Notes: generated by a model not told the origin, from the sequence alone. A stretch of 27,338 nt of DNA from Sphingomonadales bacterium (GCA_018971065.1 JAGWVC010000051.1:1-27338); one strand, 5' to 3'. Positions 8,312 to 16,434 are shown, numbered from the stretch's first letter. Translations and numbers: made by a program.

Positions 8312-8329
8312 CGGAGCGTGGGCGCTCCG
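8312..8329. terminator. Hairpin between convergent secF and sensor kinase genes
   Basis: CGGAGCG (8312-8318), a TGGG loop and CGCTCCG (8323-8329) form a perfect 7-base-pair stem between the two convergent stops (8292 and 8345). There is no clear T-run on either side, so it would be a non-canonical, possibly two-way terminator. Confidence 0.45.
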
Positions 8330-8344
8330 TCGTGGCGTGCAGGA

Positions 8345-9736
8345 TCAGGCAGTACAGCGCGGCAGGCGCAGCTTGACCAGCAAGCCGCCGAGGTCCTCGC
8401 TTTCATCCAGCGTGACCGAGCCGCCATAGATTTCCGCGACATCGCGAACGATGGCGAGGCCGAGGCCGGTGCCGGGCTTGCCGGTGTCCAGCCGGGCGCC
8501 GCGCGCGAAGATGCGGGTGCGTTCTTCCTCGGGGATGCCGATGCCGTCGTCCTCGACCCAGATTTCGCAGAAGCGCGGGTTGGCCGGATCGGCATCGACG
8601 GTGACGAACACCGAGCCGCCGCCGTACTTGGCGGCGTTCTCGATCAGGTTGCCGAGGATTTCGTCGAGGTCCTGCCGTTCGATGGCGACGGCGGCTTCGC
8701 GCTTGCCGTCGAGGTCGAAGCGGGTGCGCTCGTACAGCCGCGTCACAGCACGCAGCACGGCTTCGGCGCTTTCCCAGACGGTGGCGCGGGCCTGCCCCAC
8801 GGCGCGGCGGCCGACGGCGCGGGCGCGGGCAAGGTGATGATCGACCTGGCGGCGCATCACCGCCGCCTCGCGGATCACGGTATCGGCCAGGTCAGGTGCT
8901 TGCGCCGTGGCGGCGTTCATCACCACGGTCAGCGGGGTCTTAAGCGCGTGGGCGAGGTTGCCGGCATGGGTGCGGGCTTCCTCGGCCTGGCGCTCGGTGT
9001 GCGACAGCAGCCCGTTGAGTTCGTCGACCAGCGGCTGGACTTCCAGCGGCAGCGGTTCGGTGACGCGGTTGGCCCCGGTGGTGCGCAGGCGCTTGATGGC
9101 AAGGCGGACGCGGCGCAGCGGGCCAAGACCGTACCACGATTGCAGCATCGCCATCAGCATCAGGCCCGCGCCCAGCACGACGAAGGCCCGCACCAGGATG
9201 CGGCGAATGCGGGCGATCTGGCCGTCGAGCTCCTTGCGGTTTTCGGCGACGACGAACCACCACGTCGTGTCGCTGCCCGGCAGCGTGATGGTGCGTTCCA
9301 TGATGCGCAGCGGCTCGCCGGGGAACTGGGTGCTGTCATAGACGTGCGGCGCGGCATCGGCGTGGTCGGTGTGCAGTTTCAGGCTGCGATCCCACAGCGA
9401 GCGCGAGGGGAAATCGTCGTGGCCCTTGCCGCTGATCTGCCAGTACAGGCCCGAATTGGGTTCGAGGAAGCGCTGGTCGCCCAGCGGGCGGTTGAAGAAC
9501 ACCTCGCCGTCGGGGCCGATCTCCGCCGAACCGATCATCGCGGTGAGCATGTAGCCCATCTGGTCGTCGAAGCTGCGGGTGATGAGACCCGACAGCGTCT
9601 GGTCGAGCGCGAGGCCGCCGCCGAGCAGCAGCAGCGTGATCCAGCCGGCGGCGATCAGCATCATGCGCCGGGCAAGGCTGCCGGTGTGAGGCGGCGGGGT
9701 GGGGGCAGGTTCCGAGGGAGGTTGCGAGGGGGTCAA
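8345..9736 (-). CDS. Membrane sensor histidine kinase (PhoQ-like)
   Basis: This is a two-span sensor kinase of 463 residues if the TTG at 9736 is used. A Pro-rich cytoplasmic N-tail precedes membrane segment 1 (about 27-46). A periplasmic sensor domain of about 130 residues, with a GLYWQI segment, comes next, then membrane segment 2 (about 180-198) and a linker. The HisKA motif LAHALKTPL carries the phospho-His at 263; the N-box is NLIENAAKYG, the G1 box DDGIGIP (396-402) and the G2 box GTGLGLAI (422-429). All catalytic motifs are intact. The ATG at 9664 is the alternative start, but it would leave almost nothing before membrane segment 1. The kinase follows the response regulator gene by 56 bases and should be its partner. 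The signal is unknown; PhoQ-like kinases often sense divalent cations or envelope stress. Confidence 0.9.
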   Translation of the reverse strand: MTPSQPPSEPAPTPPPHTGSLARRMMLIAAGWITLLLLGGGLALDQTLSGLITRSFDDQMGYMLTAMIGSAEIGPDGEVFFNRPLGDQRFLEPNSGLYWQISGKGHDDFPSRSLWDRSLKLHTDHADAAPHVYDSTQFPGEPLRIMERTITLPGSDTTWWFVVAENRKELDGQIARIRRILVRAFVVLGAGLMLMAMLQSWYGLGPLRRVRLAIKRLRTTGANRVTEPLPLEVQPLVDELNGLLSHTERQAEEARTHAGNLAHALKTPLTVVMNAATAQAPDLADTVIREAAVMRRQVDHHLARARAVGRRAVGQARATVWESAEAVLRAVTRLYERTRFDLDGKREAAVAIERQDLDEILGNLIENAAKYGGGSVFVTVDADPANPRFCEIWVEDDGIGIPEEERTRIFARGARLDTGKPGTGLGLAIVRDVAEIYGGSVTLDESEDLGGLLVKLRLPRCTA

Positions 9737-9744
9737 GAAAAGCA

Positions 9745-9765
9745 GCCCTTCGACAGGCTCAGGGC
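9745..9765. repeat. REP-like palindrome inside the two-component operon
   Basis: GCCCT (9745-9749) and AGGGC (9761-9765) enclose TCGACAGGCTC. This short imperfect palindrome belongs to a type that, from general knowledge, is widely scattered between genes in sphingomonad and other proteobacterial genomes. It sits between the response regulator stop (9795) and the kinase start (9736), immediately upstream of the TTG. Confidence 0.5.
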
Positions 9766-9792
9766 AGGCGGGAAAATGTGCGGCGCATGACC

Positions 9793-10470
9793 TTAGCCAC
9801 GGCCGCCGTGGGCGGGATCGTCGAGGCTGTAGCCAAGGCCGCGAATGGTGGTGATGACATCGGCGCCCAGCTTCTTGCGGATACGGGTGACGAAAACCTC
9901 GATGGTGTTCGAATCGCGGTCGAAATCCTGATCGTAGATGTGTTCGATCAGTTCGGTGCGGCTGACCACCTTGCCCTTGTGGTGAAGCAGGTAGGACAGC
10001 AGCTTGTATTCCTGCGCGGTCAGCTTCACCGGCTCGCCATCCAGCGTGACGCGGCCCGAGCGGGTGTCGAGCCGGACCGGGCCGGCGGTGAGTTCGCTGG
10101 ACGAGTTGCCCGAGGCGCGGCGGATCAGCGCGCGCAGGCGGGCGATCAGTTCCTCGGTCTGGAACGGCTTGGCCAGATAGTCATCGGCGCCGGCGTCCAG
10201 CCCCGCCACCTTGTCGGACCACGAATCGCGCGCGGTGAGGACGAGGACCGGGAACCGGCGGCCTTCCTTGCGCCACATGCCCAGCACGGTGAGGCCGTCG
10301 ATTTCGGGCAGGCCAAGATCGAGGATGACCGCGTCGTATTCCTCGGTGCTGCCCAGGAAGTGGCCATCCTCGCCGTCGGTGGAAAGATCGACGGCATAGC
10401 CGGTCTGTTCGAGCGTGGACTTGAGCTGGCGGCCCAGCGTCGGCTCGTCCTCGACGATCAGGATGCGCAT
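9793..10470 (-). CDS. OmpR/PhoP-family response regulator
   Basis: This 225-residue DNA-binding regulator has a receiver domain with acidic residues E7-D8, phospho-acceptor D51 (ILDLGLPEIDG), T79 and K101 (AKPF). The C-terminal winged-helix domain (about 128-220) has LTAQEYKLLSYLL and the recognition part TIEVFVTRIRKKLG, ending in IRGLGYSL. The ATG at 10470 was chosen because the receiver begins there (MRILIVEDE) and AGGGGA lies about ten bases before it. It stands between the PepSY gene (74 bases upstream) and the sensor kinase, so the three probably form one operon. Its closest relatives are PhoP-like regulators; no symbol is given because the regulon is unknown. Confidence 0.93.
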   Translation of the reverse strand: MRILIVEDEPTLGRQLKSTLEQTGYAVDLSTDGEDGHFLGSTEEYDAVILDLGLPEIDGLTVLGMWRKEGRRFPVLVLTARDSWSDKVAGLDAGADDYLAKPFQTEELIARLRALIRRASGNSSSELTAGPVRLDTRSGRVTLDGEPVKLTAQEYKLLSYLLHHKGKVVSRTELIEHIYDQDFDRDSNTIEVFVTRIRKKLGADVITTIRGLGYSLDDPAHGGRG

Positions 10471-10544
10471 CGGCTTGGTGTCCCCTGTGGTGTGCGGAAT
10501 GGTTAAGGAATGGAAGCTTGGCGGTTCACCGTCAAGCGTGCCCG

Positions 10545-10844
10545 TCAGCGCGAGCGGTTGATGATCTCGCCGCTGCGGGCATCGACATCGACGAACACGA
10601 CATGGCCGTTCTGGATGAACTTGAGCCGGTAGGCCATCGCGGCCGGATCGTATTCGGGGCCAAGGTACTGCATCCCGTGCATGGTGGGCAGCACTCTGCC
10701 CTCGATCTCGCGCAGCGACAGCACCGCGCCCGAGCGGACGCCGTTGCGCACCGCGCCCTGGGCATCGCCGGGGCCGGCCAGCGCGCTGGGCGCCGGGGCG
10801 AGAATGGCCAGCGCGAGGCCGGCGAGGAGGGGAAGTCTGTTCAT
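10545..10844 (-). CDS. Small secreted PepSY-domain protein
   Basis: This 99-residue protein has a clear signal peptide: Met-Asn-Arg, a Leu/Ala-rich core and a likely cleavage after ALA at about residue 23. The mature part carries one PepSY-like unit: SLREIEGRVLPTM, YLGPEYDPAAMAYRLKFIQNG and HVVFVDVDARSGEIINRSR. PepSY domains are thought to restrain peptidases or act as periplasmic sensors, and genes for them often sit directly ahead of PhoP/PhoQ-like pairs, as here. The ATG at 10844 is chosen because it opens the signal peptide, with a GGAT sequence just before it. It may modulate the adjacent sensor kinase; that is inference. Confidence 0.85.
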   Translation of the reverse strand: MNRLPLLAGLALAILAPAPSALAGPGDAQGAVRNGVRSGAVLSLREIEGRVLPTMHGMQYLGPEYDPAAMAYRLKFIQNGHVVFVDVDARSGEIINRSR

Positions 10845-10861
10845 GGCGATCCGGTAATGGA

Positions 10862-10886
10862 TGAACGGATTTGAACCCGGCGTGAA
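10862..10886 (-). promoter_or_regulatory. Phased TTCA direct repeats ahead of the PepSY gene
   Basis: On the minus strand TTCA occurs three times in phase, at 10886-10883, 10875-10872 and 10865-10862, with steps of 11 and 10 bases. They lie 18-42 bases upstream of the PepSY start. OmpR/PhoP-type regulators bind as head-to-tail dimers to direct repeats spaced by about one helical turn, so this is a plausible autoregulatory site for the response regulator encoded downstream. Confidence 0.45.
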
Positions 10887-10995
10887 TGCGACGGTCAGGC
10901 CGGGTATCGGCTGCCGCCGCTGCCACAGCGCGGGCGGGCGGGCAAGCGTGCACGGTACTTGCCAGCAGCGGCCTCTAGCCGGTAGGGCGCGCGGC

Positions 10996-12777
10996 ATGGC
11001 ATCCCCCCCTGTTCTTTCGTGGGAAGGTCTCGGCTTGCAGCAAGGCTCCGGCTGGCTGTTCCGCGATCTCGACATTCACATCGCCCCGCGCGACCGGCTG
11101 GCGCTGATCGGGCGCAACGGCGCCGGCAAGACCACGCTGCTGCGGCTGATCGCCGGCGAGATCGAGGGGGACAAGGGCCGGCGCTCGGTGATGCCCGGCA
11201 CCCGCGTGGTGACGCTGCCGCAGGACCCGGACTTCACCGGCTGCAAGACGCTGCTGGACTATGCCGTGAAAGGCCCCGATGCGCCGCCCCGCCACGAGGT
11301 CGAAGCGATTGCCGGCCAGCTTGGCATCGACATGGCGCGCGAGGCGGCGACCGCCAGCGGCGGCGAGAAGCGGCGCGCGGCGATTGCACGGGCGCTGGCC
11401 AGCGAGCCGGACGTGCTGCTGCTGGATGAGCCGACCAACCATCTCGACCTGGCCGCGATCGACTGGCTGGAGGACTGGCTGGGCCGCTTCAAGGGCGCGT
11501 TCGTGGTGATCAGCCATGACCGCACCTTCCTGACCAAGCTGACGCGGGCGACGCTGTGGCTGGACCGTGGATCGATGCGGCGGCGCGAGATCGGCTTCGG
11601 CGGATACGAGGCGTGGGAAGACGCGGTCTATGCCGAGGAAGCGCGCGCGGCCGACAAGATGGACGCCAAGCTGAAGATCGAGGCGCACTGGCTGGAGCGC
11701 GGCGTCACCGCACGGCGCAAACGCAACATGGGGCGGCTGGAGAAGCTGTACGAGATGCGCGCGGCGCGGGCGGCGATGATCACTCCGCAGGGCGTGGCGA
11801 AGATGGCGCTGGCTTCGGACGATTCCAAGACCAAGTCGGTGATCGTCGCCGACCATGTGACCAAGAAGTTCGGGGATCGCGCGATCATCAGGGACTTTTC
11901 GCTGCGCATCCAGCGCGGCGACCGGATCGGCCTGGTCGGCGGCAATGGCGCGGGCAAGACCACGCTGCTGAAGCTGCTGACTGGCGAGCTGGAGCCTGAC
12001 GAGGGCACCGTGACGCTGGCCAAGACGCTGTCGGGCGTGATGATCGACCAGCAGCGCAGCCTGCTTTCGCCCGAGAAGAAAGTGCGCGACATCGTCGCCG
12101 AGGGTGGCGACTGGGTGGACGTGCGCGGGGTGCGCAAGCACGTGCAGGGCTACCTGAAGGACTTCCTGTTCGACCCCGGGCTGGTCGATGCGCGGGTGGG
12201 CACGCTGTCGGGCGGGGAGCGGTCGCGGCTGCTGCTGGCGCGTGAATTCGCGCGGTTTTCCAACCTGCTGGTGCTGGACGAGCCGACCAACGACCTGGAT
12301 CTGGAGACGCTGGACCTGTTGCAGGAGGTGATCGCCGATTATGACGGGACGGTGCTGATCGTCAGCCACGATCGCGACTTCCTGGATCGCACGGTGACGG
12401 TGACGCTGGGTCTGGACGGCTCGGGCAAGGTGGATATCGTCGCGGGCGGCTATGCCGACTGGTTGAAGCAGCGGCAGCAGCGCACGGTCACGCCGGTGAA
12501 GGCGGCGGCGGTGGCCGAGGCCGCGCCCGTGGCGATGCCGGCGAAGAAGGCCAAGCTTTCGTACAAGGATCAGCGCGATTACGAGCAGTTGCCGGCGCGG
12601 ATCGAGGCGCTGGACGGCGAGATCGCGCGGCTGGAGGAGGCGATGCACGATCCGGCGCTGTACACCCGCGATCCGGCGAAATTCGCCAGCCTGAGCGCGG
12701 CGCTGGACAAGGCGCGCGCCGACAAGGATGCGGCCGAGGAACGCTGGCTGGAACTGGCCGAGACGGTCGAGGGATAA
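10996..12777 (+). CDS. uup: ABC-F ATPase, Uup type
   Basis: This soluble ATPase of 593 residues has two ABC domains and no membrane segments. Domain 1 has Walker A GRNGAGKT (39-46), signature SGGEK (121-125), Walker B LLLDEP (141-146) and SHD (173-175). Domain 2 has GGNGAGKT (315-322), LSGGE (404-408), LVLDEP (425-430) and SHD (457-459). The linker between them (about 210-270) is helical and charged. The C-terminal part (about 520-590) is a coiled coil after an Ala/Pro linker, as in Uup, which distinguishes it from EttA. ABC-F proteins act on the ribosome, and Uup is also linked to precise excision of transposons. The ATG at 10996 was chosen because homology starts at once; frame upstream of it lacks ABC character and runs through the divergent promoter region. 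Confidence 0.88.
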   Translation: MASPPVLSWEGLGLQQGSGWLFRDLDIHIAPRDRLALIGRNGAGKTTLLRLIAGEIEGDKGRRSVMPGTRVVTLPQDPDFTGCKTLLDYAVKGPDAPPRHEVEAIAGQLGIDMAREAATASGGEKRRAAIARALASEPDVLLLDEPTNHLDLAAIDWLEDWLGRFKGAFVVISHDRTFLTKLTRATLWLDRGSMRRREIGFGGYEAWEDAVYAEEARAADKMDAKLKIEAHWLERGVTARRKRNMGRLEKLYEMRAARAAMITPQGVAKMALASDDSKTKSVIVADHVTKKFGDRAIIRDFSLRIQRGDRIGLVGGNGAGKTTLLKLLTGELEPDEGTVTLAKTLSGVMIDQQRSLLSPEKKVRDIVAEGGDWVDVRGVRKHVQGYLKDFLFDPGLVDARVGTLSGGERSRLLLAREFARFSNLLVLDEPTNDLDLETLDLLQEVIADYDGTVLIVSHDRDFLDRTVTVTLGLDGSGKVDIVAGGYADWLKQRQQRTVTPVKAAAVAEAAPVAMPAKKAKLSYKDQRDYEQLPARIEALDGEIARLEEAMHDPALYTRDPAKFASLSAALDKARADKDAAEERWLELAETVEG

Positions 12778-12846
12778 GGTTACCGAGGTTGCCCGTCCGG
12801 GCGAATTGTGAAATGGGGGAAGCCTTTAGGTTAACAGGGGGCAGCC

Positions 12847-13419
12847 ATGATCAATCGTCTGCGCGACATTCGCCGTCAGAAGGGGATGACACTGGCCGAC
12901 GTGGCAGAGGCCTGCACCCCGCCCACCACCGCGCAGACGATCGGGCGGCTGGAGACCGGCACCCGCAACCTTTCGCTGGTGTGGATGAACCGCATAGCCA
13001 AAGCGATGGGGGTCGATCCCGAAACGCTGGTGAAGGGCGAAAGCAACGGCACGCCGCAGGTGATCGCGCGCATTCTGGAGACCGGCGCCGAGGCGCTGAC
13101 TCACCCGCGCGAGGCGATCCTGCCGACGGCGCTGGATGGTGAGGACGGGCTGGTGGCGCTGGCGGTGGAGGCAAGCGCTGGCGACTATCGCGATGGTGAC
13201 CAGGTGTGGTTGCGGCGGACCGGGCCGGAGGACTTCGCGCGGCTGGTGAACCGCGACGTGCTGGCACCGCGATCGGGCGGGCGGTTCGTGTTCGGCCGGC
13301 TGATCGACCGCGACGGGACGCGGGTGGCGCTGTTGCCGCCGGGGTCGGGCAAGCGGCAGATCGTGATCGACAATCCGGCCTGGCTGGCGGTGGCGGAAAT
13401 GCTCGTCCGCAAGCTGTGA
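12847..13419 (+). CDS. XRE-family regulator with S24/LexA-like C-terminal half
   Basis: This 190-residue protein has an N-terminal helix-turn-helix of the XRE/Cro type (about 1-60: RLRDIRRQKGMTLADVAEA, then QTIGRLETGTRNL). Its C-terminal half (about 95-185) has the strand pattern of an S24 peptidase-like sensor (GDQVWLRR, LAPRSGGRFVFGRLIDRDG). I do not see a clear Ser/Lys catalytic dyad, so it is probably not self-cleaving. The start ATG at 12847 has a strong AGGGGG ribosome binding site about six bases ahead. It lies 69 bases after uup and 10 bases before the glycosyltransferase, with which it may be co-transcribed. Targets are unknown; no prophage genes are nearby. Confidence 0.8.
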   Translation: MINRLRDIRRQKGMTLADVAEACTPPTTAQTIGRLETGTRNLSLVWMNRIAKAMGVDPETLVKGESNGTPQVIARILETGAEALTHPREAILPTALDGEDGLVALAVEASAGDYRDGDQVWLRRTGPEDFARLVNRDVLAPRSGGRFVFGRLIDRDGTRVALLPPGSGKRQIVIDNPAWLAVAEMLVRKL

Positions 13420-13429
13420 CGGGCCGGCC

Positions 13430-14608
13430 ATGATGCGCGTGCTGTCGGTCTCGACGCTGTTTCCCAGCCCGGTCAAGCCGGCGTTCGGGAAGTTCGTGGC
13501 CAACCAGATGGCGGCGGTGGCGGCGCGCGGCGACGTCGACCTGACGGTGGTGAACCCGCTGGGGGTGCCGCCGTGGCCGCTTTCCTTGCGCGGGCCTTAC
13601 AAGGCGCTTGCCGGGTGCCCGGCGACATCGGAACTGGCGGGAATTGCCGTGCATCACCCGCGCTTCACAGTGGTTCCGGTGGTGGGGGGCGATTCCAATC
13701 CGGGGCGGCTGGCGCGGGCGGTGCTGCCGCTGGTGCGGCGGCTTCATGCCGAAACGCCGTTCGATGTGGTGGACGCGCAGTTCTTCTTTCCCGATGGCCC
13801 GGCGGCGCTGACGATCGCGCGGGAACTGGGCGTGCCGCTGACGGTGAAGGCGCGCGGGTCGGACATTCATTACTGGAGCACGCGGCCCAAGGCGCTGGCG
13901 CAGATCCGCGCGGCGGCCGAGGGCGCGGCGGGGATGCTGGCGGTGTCCGGGGCGCTGCAGCGTGACATGGTGGCGCTGGGGATGCCCGAAGCGCGCATCC
14001 GGGTGCATTATACCGGGCTTGACCATGCGAAGTTCCGTGTGGTGGCGCGGGGCACGGCGCGCGCCGATGTCGCGGCACGGCTGGGGCTGCCGGGGGACGG
14101 GGCGCTGTTCGTGTGCCCGGGGGCGCTGATCGCGATCAAGGGGCAGGCGCTGGCGCTGCGGGCGCTGGCGGAGGTTCCGGGTGCGCGACTGGCCCTGGCG
14201 GGTTCCGGGGCCGATCTGGCGGGGCTGAAGGCGCTGGCGGGGGAACTGGGGATTGCCGACCGGGTTCATTTCCTGGGGCAGGTTTCGCACGATGTGCTGC
14301 CGGTGCTGATGGCGGCGGCGGATGCGGTGGTGCTGCCCAGCGAGCGCGAGGGGCTGGCGAACGTGTGGATCGAGGCGCTGGCCTGCGGGGCGCCGCTGGT
14401 GATCCCCGACATCGGCGGCGCGCGCGAGGTGGTGCGATCGGACAGTGCCGGGCGAATTGCGGCGCGCGAGCCGGGGGCAATTGCGGCGGCCCTGCGCGCG
14501 TTGGTCGCGGCTGGACTGGATCAGGATGCGGTGGCGGCGAATGCGGCCGGGTTTTCGTGGGAGGCGAATGCCGCGCAACTCGTCGAGTTCTGGCGTGGGG
14601 TGGCGTGA
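13430..14608 (+). CDS. Family 4 glycosyltransferase
   Basis: This 392-residue GT-B-fold enzyme transfers a sugar from a nucleotide-sugar donor, probably to a lipid-linked or polysaccharide acceptor at the inner face of the membrane. The N-terminal domain starts RVLSVSTLFPSPVKPAFGKFV, typical of GT4 enzymes of surface-polysaccharide pathways. An acceptor-domain segment KARGSDIHYW is at about 140-149. The C-terminal donor domain has the EX7E motif (E307 and E315 within SEREGLANVWIEALACG) followed by PDIGGAREVV. ATG at 13430 is followed at once by a second ATG, and either could be used. No other polysaccharide genes are adjacent, so the product cannot be named. Confidence 0.85.
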   Translation: MMRVLSVSTLFPSPVKPAFGKFVANQMAAVAARGDVDLTVVNPLGVPPWPLSLRGPYKALAGCPATSELAGIAVHHPRFTVVPVVGGDSNPGRLARAVLPLVRRLHAETPFDVVDAQFFFPDGPAALTIARELGVPLTVKARGSDIHYWSTRPKALAQIRAAAEGAAGMLAVSGALQRDMVALGMPEARIRVHYTGLDHAKFRVVARGTARADVAARLGLPGDGALFVCPGALIAIKGQALALRALAEVPGARLALAGSGADLAGLKALAGELGIADRVHFLGQVSHDVLPVLMAAADAVVLPSEREGLANVWIEALACGAPLVIPDIGGAREVVRSDSAGRIAAREPGAIAAALRALVAAGLDQDAVAANAAGFSWEANAAQLVEFWRGVA

Positions 14609-14642
14609 AACCCTTGCCCGCAGCCTTCTAATCCAACGCAAA

Positions 14643-14674
14643 CCCGCCGCGTCGCTGGTCGGCGACGCGGCGGG
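14643..14674. terminator. Strong two-way terminator hairpin between glycosyltransferase and hcp
   Basis: A perfect 13-base-pair inverted repeat: CCCGCCGCGTCGC (14643-14655), loop TGGTCG, GCGACGCGGCGGG (14662-14674). It lies between the convergent stops at 14608 and 14711. On the minus strand it is followed by a TT-rich stretch (TTTGCGTTGG), a weak U-tract, while the plus side has none. The stem is very stable and can serve both directions. Confidence 0.7.
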
Positions 14675-14710
14675 CTGGGCGCTAGTATGCTGTGGACCTG
14701 ATGTGGGGGA

Positions 14711-16351
14711 TCAGGCCGCCTGAAGCATCCGCGCCAGGTCTTCCTGCGCATCGCCGGTCGGGCGGATGTCGAAGTTTTCGACCAGCACGCCCAGCACTTC
14801 CGGCGTCAGGAACTGCGGCAGCGTCGGCCCCAGGTGGATGCGCTTCAGCCCCAGGTGAAGCATGGTCAGCAGCACTGCGGTGGCCTTCTGCTCGAACCAC
14901 GAAATCGCGTAGTGCAGCGGCAGGTCGTTCACCCCACAACCCAGCGCCCCGGCGACGGCAACCGCGACCTGGATCGCCGAGTAGGCGTCATTGCACTGGC
15001 CCACGTCCAGCACGCGCGGCACGCCGTTGATGGCACCCAGATCCTCGCGGTTGAAGCGGAACTTGCCGCAACCCAGCGTCAGGATCAGGCTGTCCTGCGG
15101 CGTCGCCATCGCCAGGTCGTGGAAGTAGTTGCGGCCCGGCCGCGCGCCGTCGCAGCCGCCGATCAGGAACAGGTTCTTCACGTCGCCGGCCTTGATCATG
15201 CCCAGCAGCGTGTCGGCCACGCTCATCACCGTGTTGCGCGCGAACCCGGCGGGAATGGTCTCCTCCGGCGCATCCGCCGCAAACCCGGGCTGCGCCAGCG
15301 CGCATTCGATCGCCGGCCCGAAATCATGGTTGGTCAGGTGCGGAATCCCCGCCCAGCCCACCGGCCCGGCGGTGAACAGCCGGTTGGCATAGCCCTTGAT
15401 TTCCGGGTTGATCAGGCAATTCGAAGTCATCACGATCGCGCCCGGAAACGCGTCGAAGTCCTTCTGCTGGTCCTGCCAGGCGCCGCCATAGTTGCCCGCC
15501 AGATGGGCATACTTCTTCAGCCCCGGATAGGCATTCGCCGGCAGCAGCTCGCCGTGGGTATAGACGTTGACGCCCTTGCCCTCGGTCTGCTTCAGGATGG
15601 CTTCCAGATCGCCCATGTCATGGCCCGAAACCAGCAGGCACTTGCCGGCCTTGGGCGACATGCGGACATGGGTGATCTCGGGATGGCCGAACCGCCCGGT
15701 GTTGGCCGCGTCCAGCAGTTCCATCACCTTCAGGTTCAGCGCGCCGATCGCCAGCGATTCGCGCACCAGATCGTCCACCGACGTGGGGTCGGCGGCCAGG
15801 AACGCGGCAATGCGGTGGAATTCGGCCGACACCGCCGCTTCCTCGGTGCCCAGCACGCGGGCATGCTCGGAATAAGCCGCCGTGCCCTTCAGTCCGTACA
15901 GCACCAGGTTGCGCAGGCCGACGACGCTGGGGCCGTCACGGTCCATGAAGCGCTGGATCGCCGCGAACGGTGCCGCTGCCGCCAACTCGCTCGCGGTCGT
16001 CCCGGGGTTCCAGGTGGCGGGCTCGGGCAGGTTCGACAGGTCGGCCCCGGCCGCCGCCGCGCAGGCCTTCGCCTTGTCACGCATCGCCAGCGCCTGCCCG
16101 ATGAGGGCGGTGAAGCGGCTGGCATCGAAATTGACGTTGGTCAGCGTGGTGAACCAGGCGTGCGGGGTGAACGCATCCACCTCGGCATCGCGCGCACCGG
16201 CCTTCGCGGCACGGTCGGCATAGGCCGAGACACCCTGCATCACGCGCAGCAGCACGTCCTGCATATCGGCCACGTCGGCGGTCTTTCCGCACGAGCCGAC
16301 CTTCACGGCACAGCCGCCCTTGTTCGATTGTTCGCACTGCACGCAATACAT
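14711..16351 (-). CDS. hcp: Hybrid-cluster protein / hydroxylamine reductase
   Basis: This cytoplasmic iron-sulfur protein of 546 residues belongs to a family assigned hydroxylamine reductase, NO reductase and protein S-nitrosylation roles. The N-terminal cluster Cys are C3, C6, C14 and C21 (CX2CX7CX6C). The hybrid-cluster ligands are all present: H244, E268, C312, C400, C428, C453, E487 and K489 (in THGEL, SNCL, GGCDG, LGCGK, GQCND and FEQKA). The ATG at 16351 has GAGGGAG about eight bases before it. The reductase partner hcr is not adjacent, so electrons must come from another donor. The gene is divergent from an NsrR-like regulator with a perfect FNR-type box between, which fits induction by low oxygen and nitrosative stress. 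Confidence 0.95.
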   Translation of the reverse strand: MYCVQCEQSNKGGCAVKVGSCGKTADVADMQDVLLRVMQGVSAYADRAAKAGARDAEVDAFTPHAWFTTLTNVNFDASRFTALIGQALAMRDKAKACAAAAGADLSNLPEPATWNPGTTASELAAAAPFAAIQRFMDRDGPSVVGLRNLVLYGLKGTAAYSEHARVLGTEEAAVSAEFHRIAAFLAADPTSVDDLVRESLAIGALNLKVMELLDAANTGRFGHPEITHVRMSPKAGKCLLVSGHDMGDLEAILKQTEGKGVNVYTHGELLPANAYPGLKKYAHLAGNYGGAWQDQQKDFDAFPGAIVMTSNCLINPEIKGYANRLFTAGPVGWAGIPHLTNHDFGPAIECALAQPGFAADAPEETIPAGFARNTVMSVADTLLGMIKAGDVKNLFLIGGCDGARPGRNYFHDLAMATPQDSLILTLGCGKFRFNREDLGAINGVPRVLDVGQCNDAYSAIQVAVAVAGALGCGVNDLPLHYAISWFEQKATAVLLTMLHLGLKRIHLGPTLPQFLTPEVLGVLVENFDIRPTGDAQEDLARMLQAA

Positions 16352-16374
16352 CGCAGATCTCCCTCGCGACGGAT

Positions 16375-16397
16375 AAGATGACTATAAAATTCGTGTT
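16375..16397. promoter_or_regulatory. Candidate NsrR operator overlapping hcp promoter
   Basis: AAGATGACTAT, one central base, then AAATTCGTGTT matches the enterobacterial NsrR 11-1-11 consensus at about 8 of 11 positions in each half. It lies 24-46 bases upstream of the hcp start and covers a possible -10 (TATAGT on the minus strand, 16386-16381), a sensible place for a repressor. The call is by eye against a consensus from gamma-proteobacteria. Confidence 0.45.
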
Positions 16398-16420
16398 TAA
16401 ACGCGCCCGTTTTGATTCCC

Positions 16421-16434
16421 TTGATATGAATCAA
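16421..16434. promoter_or_regulatory. Perfect FNR/Anr-type box between hcp and nsrR
   Basis: TTGATATGAATCAA is an exact match to the FNR-family consensus TTGAT-N4-ATCAA. Its centre is about 76 bases from the hcp start and 77 from the nsrR start, in the middle of the divergent spacer, so it could serve either gene. Alphaproteobacterial FNR/FnrL proteins recognise this same sequence. Confidence 0.75.

Noticed and set aside
12791..12802. Terminator after uup
   Set aside because: GCCCGTCCGGGC can only form a 4-base-pair stem with a 4-base loop and has no T-run, so it is too weak to support a call.
12847..13419. Prophage repressor
   Set aside because: The protein has the XRE plus S24-like layout, but there are no phage genes or attachment sites nearby and no clear self-cleavage residues.
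14834..16381. Long plus-strand open frame opposite hcp (515 codons)
   Set aside because: The product is low-complexity and rich in Arg, His and Gln. hcp with all its cluster ligands is on the minus strand.
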